DNA of 64,000 nucleotides from Asanoa sp. WMMD1127 (GTDB lineage: Bacteria; Actinomycetota; Actinomycetes; Mycobacteriales; Micromonosporaceae): NCBI RefSeq assembly GCF_029626225.1, contig NZ_JARUBP010000001.1, positions 6,696,001 to 6,760,000 of the forward strand, given 5' to 3'. This document shows, one piece after another, positions 6,247 to 14,246 of this stretch. Position 1 is the first letter of the stretch; each line of letters begins with the position of its first letter. The notes under the pieces are model-generated. The model was not told the origin of the DNA and ran no database searches. It saw nothing but the letters and a program-made list of their open reading frames with translations. Made by a program: the position numbers and the translations under genes.

Positions 6247-8556
6247 CTAGCCGCCGTTGGCGCCGGAGCTGAGGCGGCGGCCGACGGCGGCGATGAGGCG
6301 GTCGAGCTCCGAGCCGAACGGGTTGTCGTGCACCAGGTAGGTCCACGTCGCGCTCGGCCGCACCAGCGTCTTGTCGTCGGGCGCCCAGTCCTTGTCGAAC
6401 TCGTTCTCCTCGAACGTCTCGACCGTGCGCTCCTCGATCCGCGGGATCAGGGCGTTGAACGCCGGCACCGCGGCCCGGTGGAACTCGTCGAGCGGGTCGA
6501 GGCGGCCGAGGGCGCGTAGGTGGACGCCCTCGCGTACCTCGGACAGCTCCGCCAGGTGCTCGGCCCACAACCGGTCGATGTGGTAGAGCGCGATCGACCG
6601 CGCCACCCGCGGCAGCAGCTCCTCGTCGAGCTCGACCAGCTCCTCGGCCTTCTCGGGGCTGCGCTTCTTGAGCATGTCGGCGGTCACGTCGGTGGTCAGC
6701 ACCCGCTCGCGGCGCTCGGAGAGCGCCTTGCGCTGCTGCTCGATCACCACGCTGTATCGCCAGGTGTTGCGGTGGATCTCGTGCTGCACGCCCTCGGAGA
6801 CCCGCTGCGCGTGCTCGACCGCGTAGTCGACCTGCTCGTCGGTGACGAGGCCGTCGAAGTTCATCCGCGGCGAGGCCGGGATCGCGTCGGGCGCGTTGCG
6901 CTGGATCAGGTCGTCTTCGAGGCTGACGAAGAAGGCCGAGGCGCCCGGGTCGCCCTGCCGGCCGGCGCGACCACGCAGCTGGTCGTCAACCCGCCGGCTG
7001 TGGTGCCGACCGCCGCCGAGCACGTAGAGGCCGCCCAGCTCGGCGACCCGCTCGCGGTCGGACTGGTCGCTGCCACCCAGCCGGATGTCGACACCGCGGC
7101 CGGCCATCTGGGTCGACACGGTCACGGCGCCGAACTTGCCGGCCTCCGCGATGATCGCGGCTTCCTCGTCGTCGTTCTTCGCGTTGAGCACGTTGCACGG
7201 GATGCCGGCCGCCTCGAGCGCCTTGGCCAGGCTCTCCGACTCCTTGACGTCGAGCGTACCGACCAGGACCGGACGGCCCTTCTCGTGGCTGAGCGCGATC
7301 TCGGCGACGAGGGCGTCTTCCTTCTCCTGCCGCGTCGCGTAGATCCGGTCGGACTCGTCGACCCGGATGCAGGGCGTGTTGGGCGGGATGACCGCGACCT
7401 CGAGCTCGAAGTATTCGCGGAGCTGCTCGCCCACCAGCACGGCCGTCGCGGTCATGCCGCAGACCGTCGGGTAGAGGGCGATGTAGGCCTGCACCGTGAT
7501 CGTGCCGAGAACCTCGCCCTCGGCGGTGGCGTCGAGGCCTTCTTTGGCCTCCACCGCGGCCTGCAGGCCGTCGGGCCAGCGGCGGCGCTGCGCGACGCGA
7601 CCGCGCATCTCGTCGACCAGCTCGACCGCGCCGTTGCGCACGATGTAGTCGACGTCGCGGTGCAGCAGCGCGTGCGCGTGCAGCGCGACGTTGACGGCCG
7701 AGAGCTGCTCGACGTGCTCGTCGTCGTAGAGGTCGATGCCGCCGAGCTTGCGCTCGACCACCGCCAGGCCGGTGCTCGTGAAGGCGACGCTGCGCCCGTC
7801 GTCGGCGATCTCGTAGTGGCGCCCGGCCCGCAGGCCCTTGACCACTCCGGCGGCGACGTGCACCGGGTCCTGCTCGCCCGGCACCGCGCCGGCGAGCACC
7901 ATGGGCACCCGCGCCTCGTCGATCAGGATGGAGTCGGCCTCGTCGACGATGGCCGTCGCGAGCGCGGTCTGCACCCGGTCGTCGATGTCGACGACCAACT
8001 GGTCGCGTAGGTAGTCGAAGCCGGCCTCGCTCACCGACGCGTAGGTGACGTCGCTCGCGTAGGCGGCGCGTCGCTCCTCGGGCGTCGAGGACTCGGTGAC
8101 CCAGCCGGCCGAGAGGCCGAGGAGCTTGTAGACGGGAGCCATCCACTCGGCGTCACGGCGGGCGAGGTAGTCGTTGACGGTGAGCACGTGGACCGGGCCG
8201 TTGTTGCTGCGCACATGCCCGTACGCCGCGATCGCCGCGGTCAGGGTCTTGCCCTCACCGGTGGCCATCTCGGCGACGCTGCCGCCGAGCATCGCCAGCA
8301 CGCCGAGGAGCTGGACGTCGTAGGGCCGCTCGTCGAGGGCGCGACGCGCCGCCTCACGGCCGATCGCGCAGATCTCGGCGGGCTGGGTGGCCTCGCCGGC
8401 GCGCTCGGTCAGGGCCGCGTCGTCGAGCTCCTTGAGCTCGTCTTCGAGCGCCTCGATGTCGGGCAGCACCTTCTGCAGCGGCGCGAGGTCGACCGTCGTG
8501 CCGGGCCGCTGGAGGAACCGCTGCGCCCTGTTCTTCAACCGCTGCATGACTCCCAT
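6247..8556 (-). CDS. secA2: Accessory Sec translocase ATPase SecA2
   Basis: A 769-residue SecA-type preprotein translocase ATPase. It has Walker A ATGEGKT at 98-104, DEAD-type Walker B VDEADS at 204-209, the preprotein crosslinking region after it, and helicase motif VI QMAGRGVDIRLGG. It is shorter than housekeeping SecA (about 900 residues) and ends SSGANGG without the C-terminal linker and zinc-binding cysteines, both features of actinobacterial SecA2, which exports a small set of substrates. It works at the membrane with SecYEG. Start ATG 8556 or 8547 is not decided by a clear ribosome site. No substrate gene or SecY2 is adjacent, so its cargo cannot be inferred. Confidence 0.9.
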   Translation of the reverse strand: MGVMQRLKNRAQRFLQRPGTTVDLAPLQKVLPDIEALEDELKELDDAALTERAGEATQPAEICAIGREAARRALDERPYDVQLLGVLAMLGGSVAEMATGEGKTLTAAIAAYGHVRSNNGPVHVLTVNDYLARRDAEWMAPVYKLLGLSAGWVTESSTPEERRAAYASDVTYASVSEAGFDYLRDQLVVDIDDRVQTALATAIVDEADSILIDEARVPMVLAGAVPGEQDPVHVAAGVVKGLRAGRHYEIADDGRSVAFTSTGLAVVERKLGGIDLYDDEHVEQLSAVNVALHAHALLHRDVDYIVRNGAVELVDEMRGRVAQRRRWPDGLQAAVEAKEGLDATAEGEVLGTITVQAYIALYPTVCGMTATAVLVGEQLREYFELEVAVIPPNTPCIRVDESDRIYATRQEKEDALVAEIALSHEKGRPVLVGTLDVKESESLAKALEAAGIPCNVLNAKNDDEEAAIIAEAGKFGAVTVSTQMAGRGVDIRLGGSDQSDRERVAELGGLYVLGGGRHHSRRVDDQLRGRAGRQGDPGASAFFVSLEDDLIQRNAPDAIPASPRMNFDGLVTDEQVDYAVEHAQRVSEGVQHEIHRNTWRYSVVIEQQRKALSERRERVLTTDVTADMLKKRSPEKAEELVELDEELLPRVARSIALYHIDRLWAEHLAELSEVREGVHLRALGRLDPLDEFHRAAVPAFNALIPRIEERTVETFEENEFDKDWAPDDKTLVRPSATWTYLVHDNPFGSELDRLIAAVGRRLSSGANGG

Positions 8557-8608
8557 GGACGCAAACGGTACCCGGAGGATGCCTCGATGCGGAGCCCCGG
8601 CACGGGCC

Positions 8609-8641
8609 TGTGGACAACTGTTCGAAACTGCCTGTGGACAA
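8609..8641. promoter_or_regulatory. Pair of DnaA-box-like sites
   Basis: TGTGGACAA occurs at 8609-8617 and again at 8633-8641, the reverse complement of TTGTCCACA, the favoured actinobacterial DnaA box. The spacing is 24 bp and the orientation the same. They lie in the 101-bp gap upstream of secA2 and downstream of the dehydrogenase gene. No dnaA, dnaN or AT-rich unwinding region is nearby, so a titration or regulatory role is more likely than an origin. Confidence 0.5.
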
Positions 8642-8657
8642 CCGACCTGATCTTGGT

Positions 8658-9752
8658 TCAGACGCGCAGAATCACCTGCAGCTCCTGGCGTCTGCGGTCG
8701 GCGAGATCGACGAGCAGGTCAGCCGCCGACTCGAAGGGCACGACCGCCGACACCAGGTGCTGACGGATCAGCGCGCCCCAGTCAGAACGGAGCAGGTCGA
8801 TGGTTTCAGCGGAGAGGCGGTCCCGGTCCCAGGCATGGGCGAGGCCGCGCGGCACCCGTCCGATCTGCGCACAGCGCAACGAAAGTCCGTTGTGATGGAA
8901 CTCCTCGCCGAGCCGCACCGCGTCCGCGCCCGCCTGGTAGAAGGCGAGGTCGACGACGGTGCCCTGCGGACGCAGCAGACGCAGCGCGAGCTGCAGCGCG
9001 AACGCCTGACCACGGCACTGGAAGACGACGTCGGCGCCACGGTCGGCGGCGGCGTGTCGCCAGCGGGTCTTCAGCACCACCGCGGGGTCCTCATCGCCGT
9101 CCGGGTCCAGCACGTCGAAGCCCAGCGCGGCCGCGACGGCCCGGCGCTCCGGGGTCGGGTCGATCACCACCACCGAGGCGGCGCCGTGATGACGGGCGAG
9201 GGCGGCGGTGAGCAGGGCGACCACGCCGGCACCGAGCACCGCGATCCGCCGGCCGCGCACCCCGTCGCCCAGGTCCCGCACGTCGCCGTTGGTCAGGTCG
9301 GCCGCCGCGTGCAACAGGCCGTTGGCGCAGATCGGCCCCATGTGGGCGGCATAGACGCCGAGCATCGGATCGAGGTCGTCCGGGAGCGGCACGACCCGAT
9401 CGACGAGCGGATCACCGAGGTACGCCGTGCGGTGCCCATAGGTCATCGCCACCAGCGCGCCCTCGGCGACGGCCGGGGTCCGACTGGTCGCGACCCGCCC
9501 GACCTCCATGTAGCCGAGGCGCTCCACCGGGTACGGCGAGGCCGAGTCGCCCGGCTCGAACAGGCCCAGTTCGGCGTTCCAGGTTGATCCGAGATAGGGG
9601 TTGGTGCCTTTGACGTAGCTCAGCTCGGTGCCGGCCGACACACCGGTGAAGACGGTCTCGACGCGGAACGTGCCGGGTCGCACCGGCTCGGCCGCGACGT
9701 CCCGGACGTCCACCTTTCCCGGCCCGGTCACCACCACCACGCGGTCACTCAT
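8658..9752 (-). CDS. MDR-superfamily (alcohol dehydrogenase-like) oxidoreductase
   Basis: A 364-residue medium-chain dehydrogenase/reductase. The Rossmann nucleotide motif is VLGAGVVALLTAALA near residue 170, followed by VVVIDPTPERR. The catalytic-zinc motif of typical members (GxCGxDxH) is replaced by GVSAGTELSYVKG, as in BchC-type and other zinc-independent members, so it is probably not a classical alcohol dehydrogenase. The substrate is unknown, but a sugar or polyol derivative is plausible from context. Its ATG overlaps the stop of the upstream Gfo/Idh gene by 8 nt, so the two oxidoreductases are translated together. They are divergent from gpgS and a GT4 gene. Confidence 0.8.
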   Translation of the reverse strand: MSDRVVVVTGPGKVDVRDVAAEPVRPGTFRVETVFTGVSAGTELSYVKGTNPYLGSTWNAELGLFEPGDSASPYPVERLGYMEVGRVATSRTPAVAEGALVAMTYGHRTAYLGDPLVDRVVPLPDDLDPMLGVYAAHMGPICANGLLHAAADLTNGDVRDLGDGVRGRRIAVLGAGVVALLTAALARHHGAASVVVIDPTPERRAVAAALGFDVLDPDGDEDPAVVLKTRWRHAAADRGADVVFQCRGQAFALQLALRLLRPQGTVVDLAFYQAGADAVRLGEEFHHNGLSLRCAQIGRVPRGLAHAWDRDRLSAETIDLLRSDWGALIRQHLVSAVVPFESAADLLVDLADRRRQELQVILRV

Positions 9753-11319
9753 CGGCCGATCCACCGTCTCCGGTCGACGGGTTGGTGGCTGCCGCCGGCG
9801 CGCCCTGCGCGTCGCTGGCGGGACTCGCCTCCGTTCGAGTTGCCGGGATGGGCGGCGCCGGCGCGCTCTGGGCGTCGCTGGCGGGGCTCGCCGCTGTTCG
9901 GGGCGCCGGGATGGGCGGCGTCGCCGGCCGGCCCGGCTCCGGGGGCGCCGTTGATCCTGCCGGCGCTGGTGCCCAAGGTGCTGCCGGTGGGGCCTGCGGT
10001 GCCGGCGGCGCCGATGGCATCGGCGCGACCGGCGGCATGCTCGGCATCGGTGGCATGGCCGGCATGGGCGGCATCGCCGGCATCGGCGGCAGCGCGGATG
10101 CGGGCGAGGACGCTGGCGACGCTGCTGAGGCCGGCGACGCGATCGTTGCCGGCGAAGCACCTGAGGCCGGCTGGGTGAGCGTGGGCGTCGCGGGAGTCGC
10201 AGGTCTCCCGGCGTACACGGCGGGCGCGGCGGACCCGGCGGGCGCGGCGGACCCGGCGGGCACGGCGGCCGGCGAGGCGGCGGGCACGGCGGCCGGCGAG
10301 GCGGTGGGCGAGGCGGCGGGCGAGGCGGCCGGCGAGGCGGCGGGCGCGGCGAGGGTCACGACCTGGCCGGTGCGGGCCGACTCGGCGATGGCGCAGGTGA
10401 CGCGGTGGGTCTCGAGGGCCTCGGCGTACGGGACGCGGATGTCATCGCCGATGCCGCGGACCGCATCGACGAAGGCGCGGTCGACCGCTACCCGGGCCGC
10501 GTCCGGATCGCCCGGGATGCGGCGTTCCTGTCCGGTGCTGTCCCGGACGACCAGCTCGTCCTCGCCCACGAAGAGGGCCAAGCCCTCGGCCAGGATCTCG
10601 AGACCGGCCCGCTGCTTCCAGCCGAGCACGCAGGTCGAGCTCACCGTGCCGACGGCGCCGCTGGCGAAGATCAACGTGGCGGCGGTGGCGGCGTCCACGT
10701 CGGCGTCGGGCACGGGGGGCGGCGTGCCGGTGCCGGCGGCGTACACGGCGCGCACGTCGCCGACCAGCGCGCGGGCCAGGTCGACCACGTGCGCCGCCTG
10801 CTCCACCACCGGCCCGCCGGACCGGTCGGACCGCACCCACCACGCGACGGGAGGCACCTTGTCCCACCAGACGCCGTTGACGAGCCGCACGGGGCGGTCG
10901 GCCAACAGCTCCGCGGCGCTGCGTACGACATCGAGGTATCGCCAGTGATGACCGACCGCGGTCAGCGTGCCACGTCGGGCGATGTCCGCAGCCAGGGCGG
11001 TCGGCACGGTGAGGTCGACCCCGATCGGCTTCTCGACGAACAGGGCCGCGCCGGAAGCCAGGACCGCCTCTTCGGCATGGCCGTGGGCGAATGGGGGAAC
11101 ACACACGTACACGGCATCGGGTTCGAGCGAGAGGAGACCTGCGGCATCGGGGAACGCCGGCGCACCGAGCGTCGTGGCCAGGGCTTCGGCCGCGGGCGCC
11201 ACGACATCGGTCACACCGACGATCTCCACATCGGCGAAACCGGACAAGACGCGCGCATGCCGCTGAGCCACATTGCCCGCACCGATCATCCCGATCCGGC
11301 ACTTTTCGCTGAACGCCAT
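9745..11319 (-). CDS. Gfo/Idh/MocA oxidoreductase with long Ala/Pro/Ser tail
   Basis: A 524-residue protein. Residues 6-322 are a standard Gfo/Idh/MocA NAD(P)-dependent sugar oxidoreductase: Rossmann motif IGMIGAGNVAQRH, the conserved EKP at 96-98, and the catalytic-domain GGPVVEQAAHVVDLAR block near 168-183. Residues 324-524 are an added low-complexity tail, first ASPAASPAASP-type repeats, then Met-Pro runs (PPMPAMPPMPAMPP) and TEASPASDAQ-type repeats. The family is normally 330-390 residues. ATG at 11319 is chosen over upstream in-frame codons because AAAGG lies 7 nt before it. It overlaps the dehydrogenase gene by 8 nt. The tail may be an expansion of gene-end repeats or a linker; no function is known. 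Confidence 0.82.
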   Translation of the reverse strand: MAFSEKCRIGMIGAGNVAQRHARVLSGFADVEIVGVTDVVAPAAEALATTLGAPAFPDAAGLLSLEPDAVYVCVPPFAHGHAEEAVLASGAALFVEKPIGVDLTVPTALAADIARRGTLTAVGHHWRYLDVVRSAAELLADRPVRLVNGVWWDKVPPVAWWVRSDRSGGPVVEQAAHVVDLARALVGDVRAVYAAGTGTPPPVPDADVDAATAATLIFASGAVGTVSSTCVLGWKQRAGLEILAEGLALFVGEDELVVRDSTGQERRIPGDPDAARVAVDRAFVDAVRGIGDDIRVPYAEALETHRVTCAIAESARTGQVVTLAAPAASPAASPAASPTASPAAVPAASPAAVPAGSAAPAGSAAPAVYAGRPATPATPTLTQPASGASPATIASPASAASPASSPASALPPMPAMPPMPAMPPMPSMPPVAPMPSAPPAPQAPPAAPWAPAPAGSTAPPEPGRPATPPIPAPRTAASPASDAQSAPAPPIPATRTEASPASDAQGAPAAATNPSTGDGGSADE

Positions 11320-11621
11320 AAACCGACCTTTCATCTCGAATGTCTGCGCCACACCGGTTACTTTTGCCACTGGCGTATGCGGATCAAACATCTGATATGT
11401 GGCGGACATCGGGAACCATCGACACTTCCTGCGTCATCAAACGTTCACACAGATGAGTGGGCAAGGCGCAATTCGATGATCAGTATGTGTAAAAGCGGGC
11501 GTGGTTTGGTTCGGGCAAACCGGGGAAATGGAACGCGCTTGCCGCGGCGCAACGAAGCACGACGGAGCGCAAGGGCACAGCAGAACTGAAGGCACAGCGG
11601 ATCGCGTCTGGGGGTGTGCCT
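11320..11621. promoter_or_regulatory. Divergent promoter region with a dyad
   Basis: About 300 bp between the leftward oxidoreductase pair and the rightward glycosyltransferase genes, visibly richer in A and T than the surroundings. It must contain promoters for both directions. The clearest dyad is GGTTTG-7-CAAACC at 11503-11521, a possible operator placed about 100 bp before gpgS. No confident -10/-35 pair was assigned. Confidence 0.4.
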
Positions 11622-12647
11622 GTGTGGCACTCGCGAACAACCGTCTCACCAGTGGTCGAGGCCTGGTCGACCTATCGCACCGGCTCGGCGGGGCAATGGA
11701 CGCCGCGCCAACTCGTGGCCGCCAAACGCGGCACGACAGTCAGCGTGGTCATTCCCGCGCGTAACGAAGAAGCGACAATCGGTGCGATTGTCGCCACCAT
11801 CCGACAGCAGCTGGTCGAACGGGTGCATCTGGTCGACGAGCTCATCGTGGTCGACTCCCGGTCGTCCGACGCGACCGCCCGGGTGGCGGCCGCGGCCGGC
11901 GCCCACGTGGTCAGCCAGGACCAGATGACCCGCGGCCTGCCGCGGCTCGAGGGCAAGGGCGACGCGCTCTTCGCCGGTCTGGTGGCGGCCAGCGGCGACG
12001 TCGTCGCGTTCGTCGACGGTGACCTCGAGGACTTCGACGCCCGGTTCGTCACCGGGCTGGTCGGGCCACTGCTGACCGACCAGAGCGTCGGCTACGTCAA
12101 GGGCTTCTACCACCGCGGCCTGCACCACTCGGCCGGCGTGGTCGAGGCCGACGGCGGCGGCCGGGTCACCGAGCTGACCGCGCGGCCGCTGCTCAACCTG
12201 TTCTGGCCGGAGCTGTCCGGGTTCGTGCAGCCGCTCGCGGGCGAGTACGCGGGCCGCCGCAAGCTGCTGGAGCAGCTGCCGTTCGTCTCGGGCTACGGCG
12301 TCGAGATCGCGATGCTGATCGACCTGCTCGAGCTGGTCGGCCTCGACGCGCTCGCCCAGGTCGACCTCGGCGAGCGGCGCCACCGGCACCAGAGCACCGA
12401 GGCGCTCGGCCGGATGTCGGCGCAGATCATGCACACCGTCTGGGTACGCCTCCAGCGCCAGGGCTGGGTCACCGCCGACACGCAGCCCTCGCCACTGCTC
12501 ACGCAGTTCCGCCGCGGCGGCACCGACGCGCTCCCCAACCTCGACCGGGAGATCGTCGTCAACGACGTCTCGGTCCAGGAGCGCCCGCCGCTACGCGAGA
12601 TGGCCGACCTGGCCTCCCGCCGACGGCGCAGCCGGGTGGCGGCATGA
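11622..12647 (+). CDS. gpgS: Glucosyl-3-phosphoglycerate synthase
   Basis: A 341-residue GT2/GT81-type glycosyltransferase that transfers glucose from a nucleotide sugar (UDP- or ADP-/GDP-glucose) to 3-phosphoglycerate, the first step toward glucosylglycerate and methylglucose polysaccharides. The sequence follows mycobacterial GpgS: start of the fold VSVVIPARNEEATIG, DELIVVDSRSSDATA, metal motif VAFVDGDLEDF (Asp-Gly-Asp), RVTELTARPLLNLFWPEL, GEYAGRR and GYGVEIAMLIDL. GTG 11622 has GGGGG 7 nt upstream, better than the GTG two codons earlier. Its stop overlaps the ATG of the repeat ORF (ATGA), which in turn overlaps a GT4 gene. No phosphatase GpgP was found in the window. Confidence 0.88.
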   Translation: MWHSRTTVSPVVEAWSTYRTGSAGQWTPRQLVAAKRGTTVSVVIPARNEEATIGAIVATIRQQLVERVHLVDELIVVDSRSSDATARVAAAAGAHVVSQDQMTRGLPRLEGKGDALFAGLVAASGDVVAFVDGDLEDFDARFVTGLVGPLLTDQSVGYVKGFYHRGLHHSAGVVEADGGGRVTELTARPLLNLFWPELSGFVQPLAGEYAGRRKLLEQLPFVSGYGVEIAMLIDLLELVGLDALAQVDLGERRHRHQSTEALGRMSAQIMHTVWVRLQRQGWVTADTQPSPLLTQFRRGGTDALPNLDREIVVNDVSVQERPPLREMADLASRRRRSRVAA

Positions 12648-13018
12648 GCGGGACAGCCGCACACCGCGGCCGCCACGCCACGCCGCATGGCGGCACTAGC
12701 CGGCTCCGCCGCGCCCGCGCCCCACGCGGCGCCAGCGGGATAGCCGGACCGCACGGCCGCCACACCATGCCGCACGGCGGCACGAGCCAACTCCGCCGCG
12801 CCCGACGCGGCGCCAGCGGTAGAGCCGCACAGGCCGGCCGCCACACCATGCCGCACGGCGGCACGAGCCAACTCCGCCGCGCCCGACGCGGCGCCAGCGG
12901 TAGAGCCGCACAGGCCGGCCGCCACACCATGCCGCATGGCGGCACGAGCCGGCTCCGCCGAGCCAGCGGGATAGCCGGCCGGCCGCAAGCCGTCAGCCTC
13001 AGCGGGGTGCCGGCATGA
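12644..13018 (+). CDS. Possible Arg/Gly/His-rich repeat protein (coupled ORF)
   Basis: A 124-codon frame built of four repeats, of which the two central ones are 27 residues (GRHTMPHGGTSQLRRARR then GASGRAAQA). The first is two residues longer, so every length difference keeps frame. Its ATG overlaps the gpgS stop and its TGA overlaps the GT4 start, both as ATGA, which is how real operon genes are joined here. Against it: the composition is extreme (Arg, Gly, Ala, His), there is little hydrophobic core, other frames over the array are open too, and no homologue is recognised. It may be an expressed disordered basic protein, or only a repeat that keeps ribosomes moving between the two enzymes. 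Confidence 0.4.
   Translation: MSGTAAHRGRHATPHGGTSRLRRARAPRGASGIAGPHGRHTMPHGGTSQLRRARRGASGRAAQAGRHTMPHGGTSQLRRARRGASGRAAQAGRHTMPHGGTSRLRRASGIAGRPQAVSLSGVPA
12669..12999. repeat. 81-bp tandem repeat array, four copies
   Basis: The block GCCGCCACACCATGCCG recurs at about 12756, 12837 and 12918 with 81-bp spacing, and a diverged first copy begins near 12669 at a distance of about 87 bp. The middle two copies are nearly identical. Units contain GCCGCG...CGCGGC dyads. The array occupies almost all of the space between gpgS and the GT4 gene, and differences between units are multiples of three. Confidence 0.93.
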
Positions 13019-14160
13019 CCTTCACCGTGCTGGTCAACGCCGGCCCATGGCTCCCCGTCCCACCGAAGGGCTACGGCGGCATCGAGAACATCGTGGCGAC
13101 GCTCGTGCCGGAGCTGCGCCGGCTCGGCGTCACCGTCGTGCTCGCCTCGGTCGGCAGCAGCACCGAGCCGGTCGACGAGCTGCTGGCGCCGTACCCGGAC
13201 GGGCAGTTCGGTTGGCTTCAACGCCCCTACAACCAGGCCAACGGAGTGGCCACCGCGCATCAGGCGGCGGTCGTCCGGACCGTGCGGGAGCGGGACGACA
13301 TCGACCTGGTGCACGACCATGTCGAGGCGATCGGGCTGGCGATGCTGGCCGCGATGGAACCGACCGCCACGCCCGTCCTGCACACGCTCCACTGGGACCT
13401 GGGCAAGCATCCCGAGCTCTACGGCGAGTTCGACGGCGGCGGCCGGGTCAGTGTCAACGGCGTCAGCGCCGCACAGCTGAGGAGGGCGCCGCGCGCACTT
13501 CGCGCGCACGCCATAGGCCACGTCCACCTGGCCACTCCCCTCGCCGTCGACGCCGAGAAACGACCTCTCCCCGACCGCGCCGAGCACGTCGTGATGCTCG
13601 GCCGCATCACCCCCGGAAAAGGCCAGGACCTGGGCGTACGCCTCGCGCACGAAGCCGGTTTCGACCTCGTGCTGGCCGGCCCGGTCGGCCCGCACAAGCA
13701 ACCCGACGACCTCGCCGAGGCCCTGCGCGACCCCGCCGCGGCGAGCAACCCCGACGTCCGGTTCTGGTGCGAGCAGGTGGCGCCGTACGTCGACGGCAGC
13801 CGGGTCCGTTGGGTCGGCACGCTGTCCGGCGCCGACCGCGACAACCTGGTCGCCGAGGCCCGCGCCATGCTCGCCCCGCTGCGGTGGGAGGAGCCCGGCG
13901 GCACGTTCGTGGTCGAGTCGCTGGCCCTCGGCACCCCAGTGGTCGCCACGGCCCGCGGCTGCCTGCCCGAGCTGATCGAGCACGGCCGCACCGGCCTGCT
14001 CACCAACTCCGAAGAGGAACTGGCCGACCTCGTGCTCGCCGCCGGCAAGCTCGACCCGGCCGAATGCCGCCAGGAAGCCGCGCGCCGCTTCACGCCGCGG
14101 GTGATGGCGGAGCGCTACGTCGAGCTCTACGAGGAGGTGGCCGGTCGCCCGGTCGGGTGA
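13015..14160 (+). CDS. GT4-family glycosyltransferase
   Basis: A 381-residue GT-B fold retaining glycosyltransferase. The N-terminal acceptor domain has the GGIENIV loop (residues 20-26) and DLVHDHVEAIG. The C-terminal domain has LGRITPGKGQDL and the donor-binding EEPGGTFVVESLALGTPVVA segment, whose two Glu residues (EPGGTFVVE) form the family's E-x7-E motif. The sugar donor and acceptor are not determined. Position directly after gpgS suggests it extends or uses a glucosylglycerate-related or other glucan product; this is inference. Start ATG overlaps the stop of the repeat ORF, with GGGGTGCC just upstream. Confidence 0.85.
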   Translation: MTFTVLVNAGPWLPVPPKGYGGIENIVATLVPELRRLGVTVVLASVGSSTEPVDELLAPYPDGQFGWLQRPYNQANGVATAHQAAVVRTVRERDDIDLVHDHVEAIGLAMLAAMEPTATPVLHTLHWDLGKHPELYGEFDGGGRVSVNGVSAAQLRRAPRALRAHAIGHVHLATPLAVDAEKRPLPDRAEHVVMLGRITPGKGQDLGVRLAHEAGFDLVLAGPVGPHKQPDDLAEALRDPAAASNPDVRFWCEQVAPYVDGSRVRWVGTLSGADRDNLVAEARAMLAPLRWEEPGGTFVVESLALGTPVVATARGCLPELIEHGRTGLLTNSEEELADLVLAAGKLDPAECRQEAARRFTPRVMAERYVELYEEVAGRPVG

Positions 14161-14189
14161 TCTTCACGGCGATTCATTCACGGGCGATC

Positions 14190-14201
14190 ATCAGCGCTGA
14201 T
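14190..14201. promoter_or_regulatory. 12-bp palindrome upstream of a membrane protein gene
   Basis: ATCAGCGCTGAT is a perfect palindrome located 45 bp before the next ATG, in an 86-bp relatively A/T-rich gap after the GT4 gene. It could be an operator or chance; no regulator is implied by context. Confidence 0.25.
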
Positions 14202-14246
14202 CAATACACTGGGTGAACACGGCCTGACGCAAAGTGGTGGTCAGCG

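Noticed and set aside
5784-6568. Several overlapping frames with repeated Cys/Arg/Gly peptides
   Set aside because: They are translations of the 41-bp array in different frames; the period is not a multiple of three and an internal 2-nt insertion breaks frame.
8556-8657. SecY2 or accessory Sec island
   Set aside because: Only secA2 is present; no SecY2, Asp or glycosylated adhesin genes are adjacent, so this is a lone actinobacterial secA2.
12559-13983. A long minus-strand frame across the GT4 gene and the 81-bp array
   Set aside because: It is antisense to a GT4 gene with clear donor-binding motifs; no ribosome site or homology.
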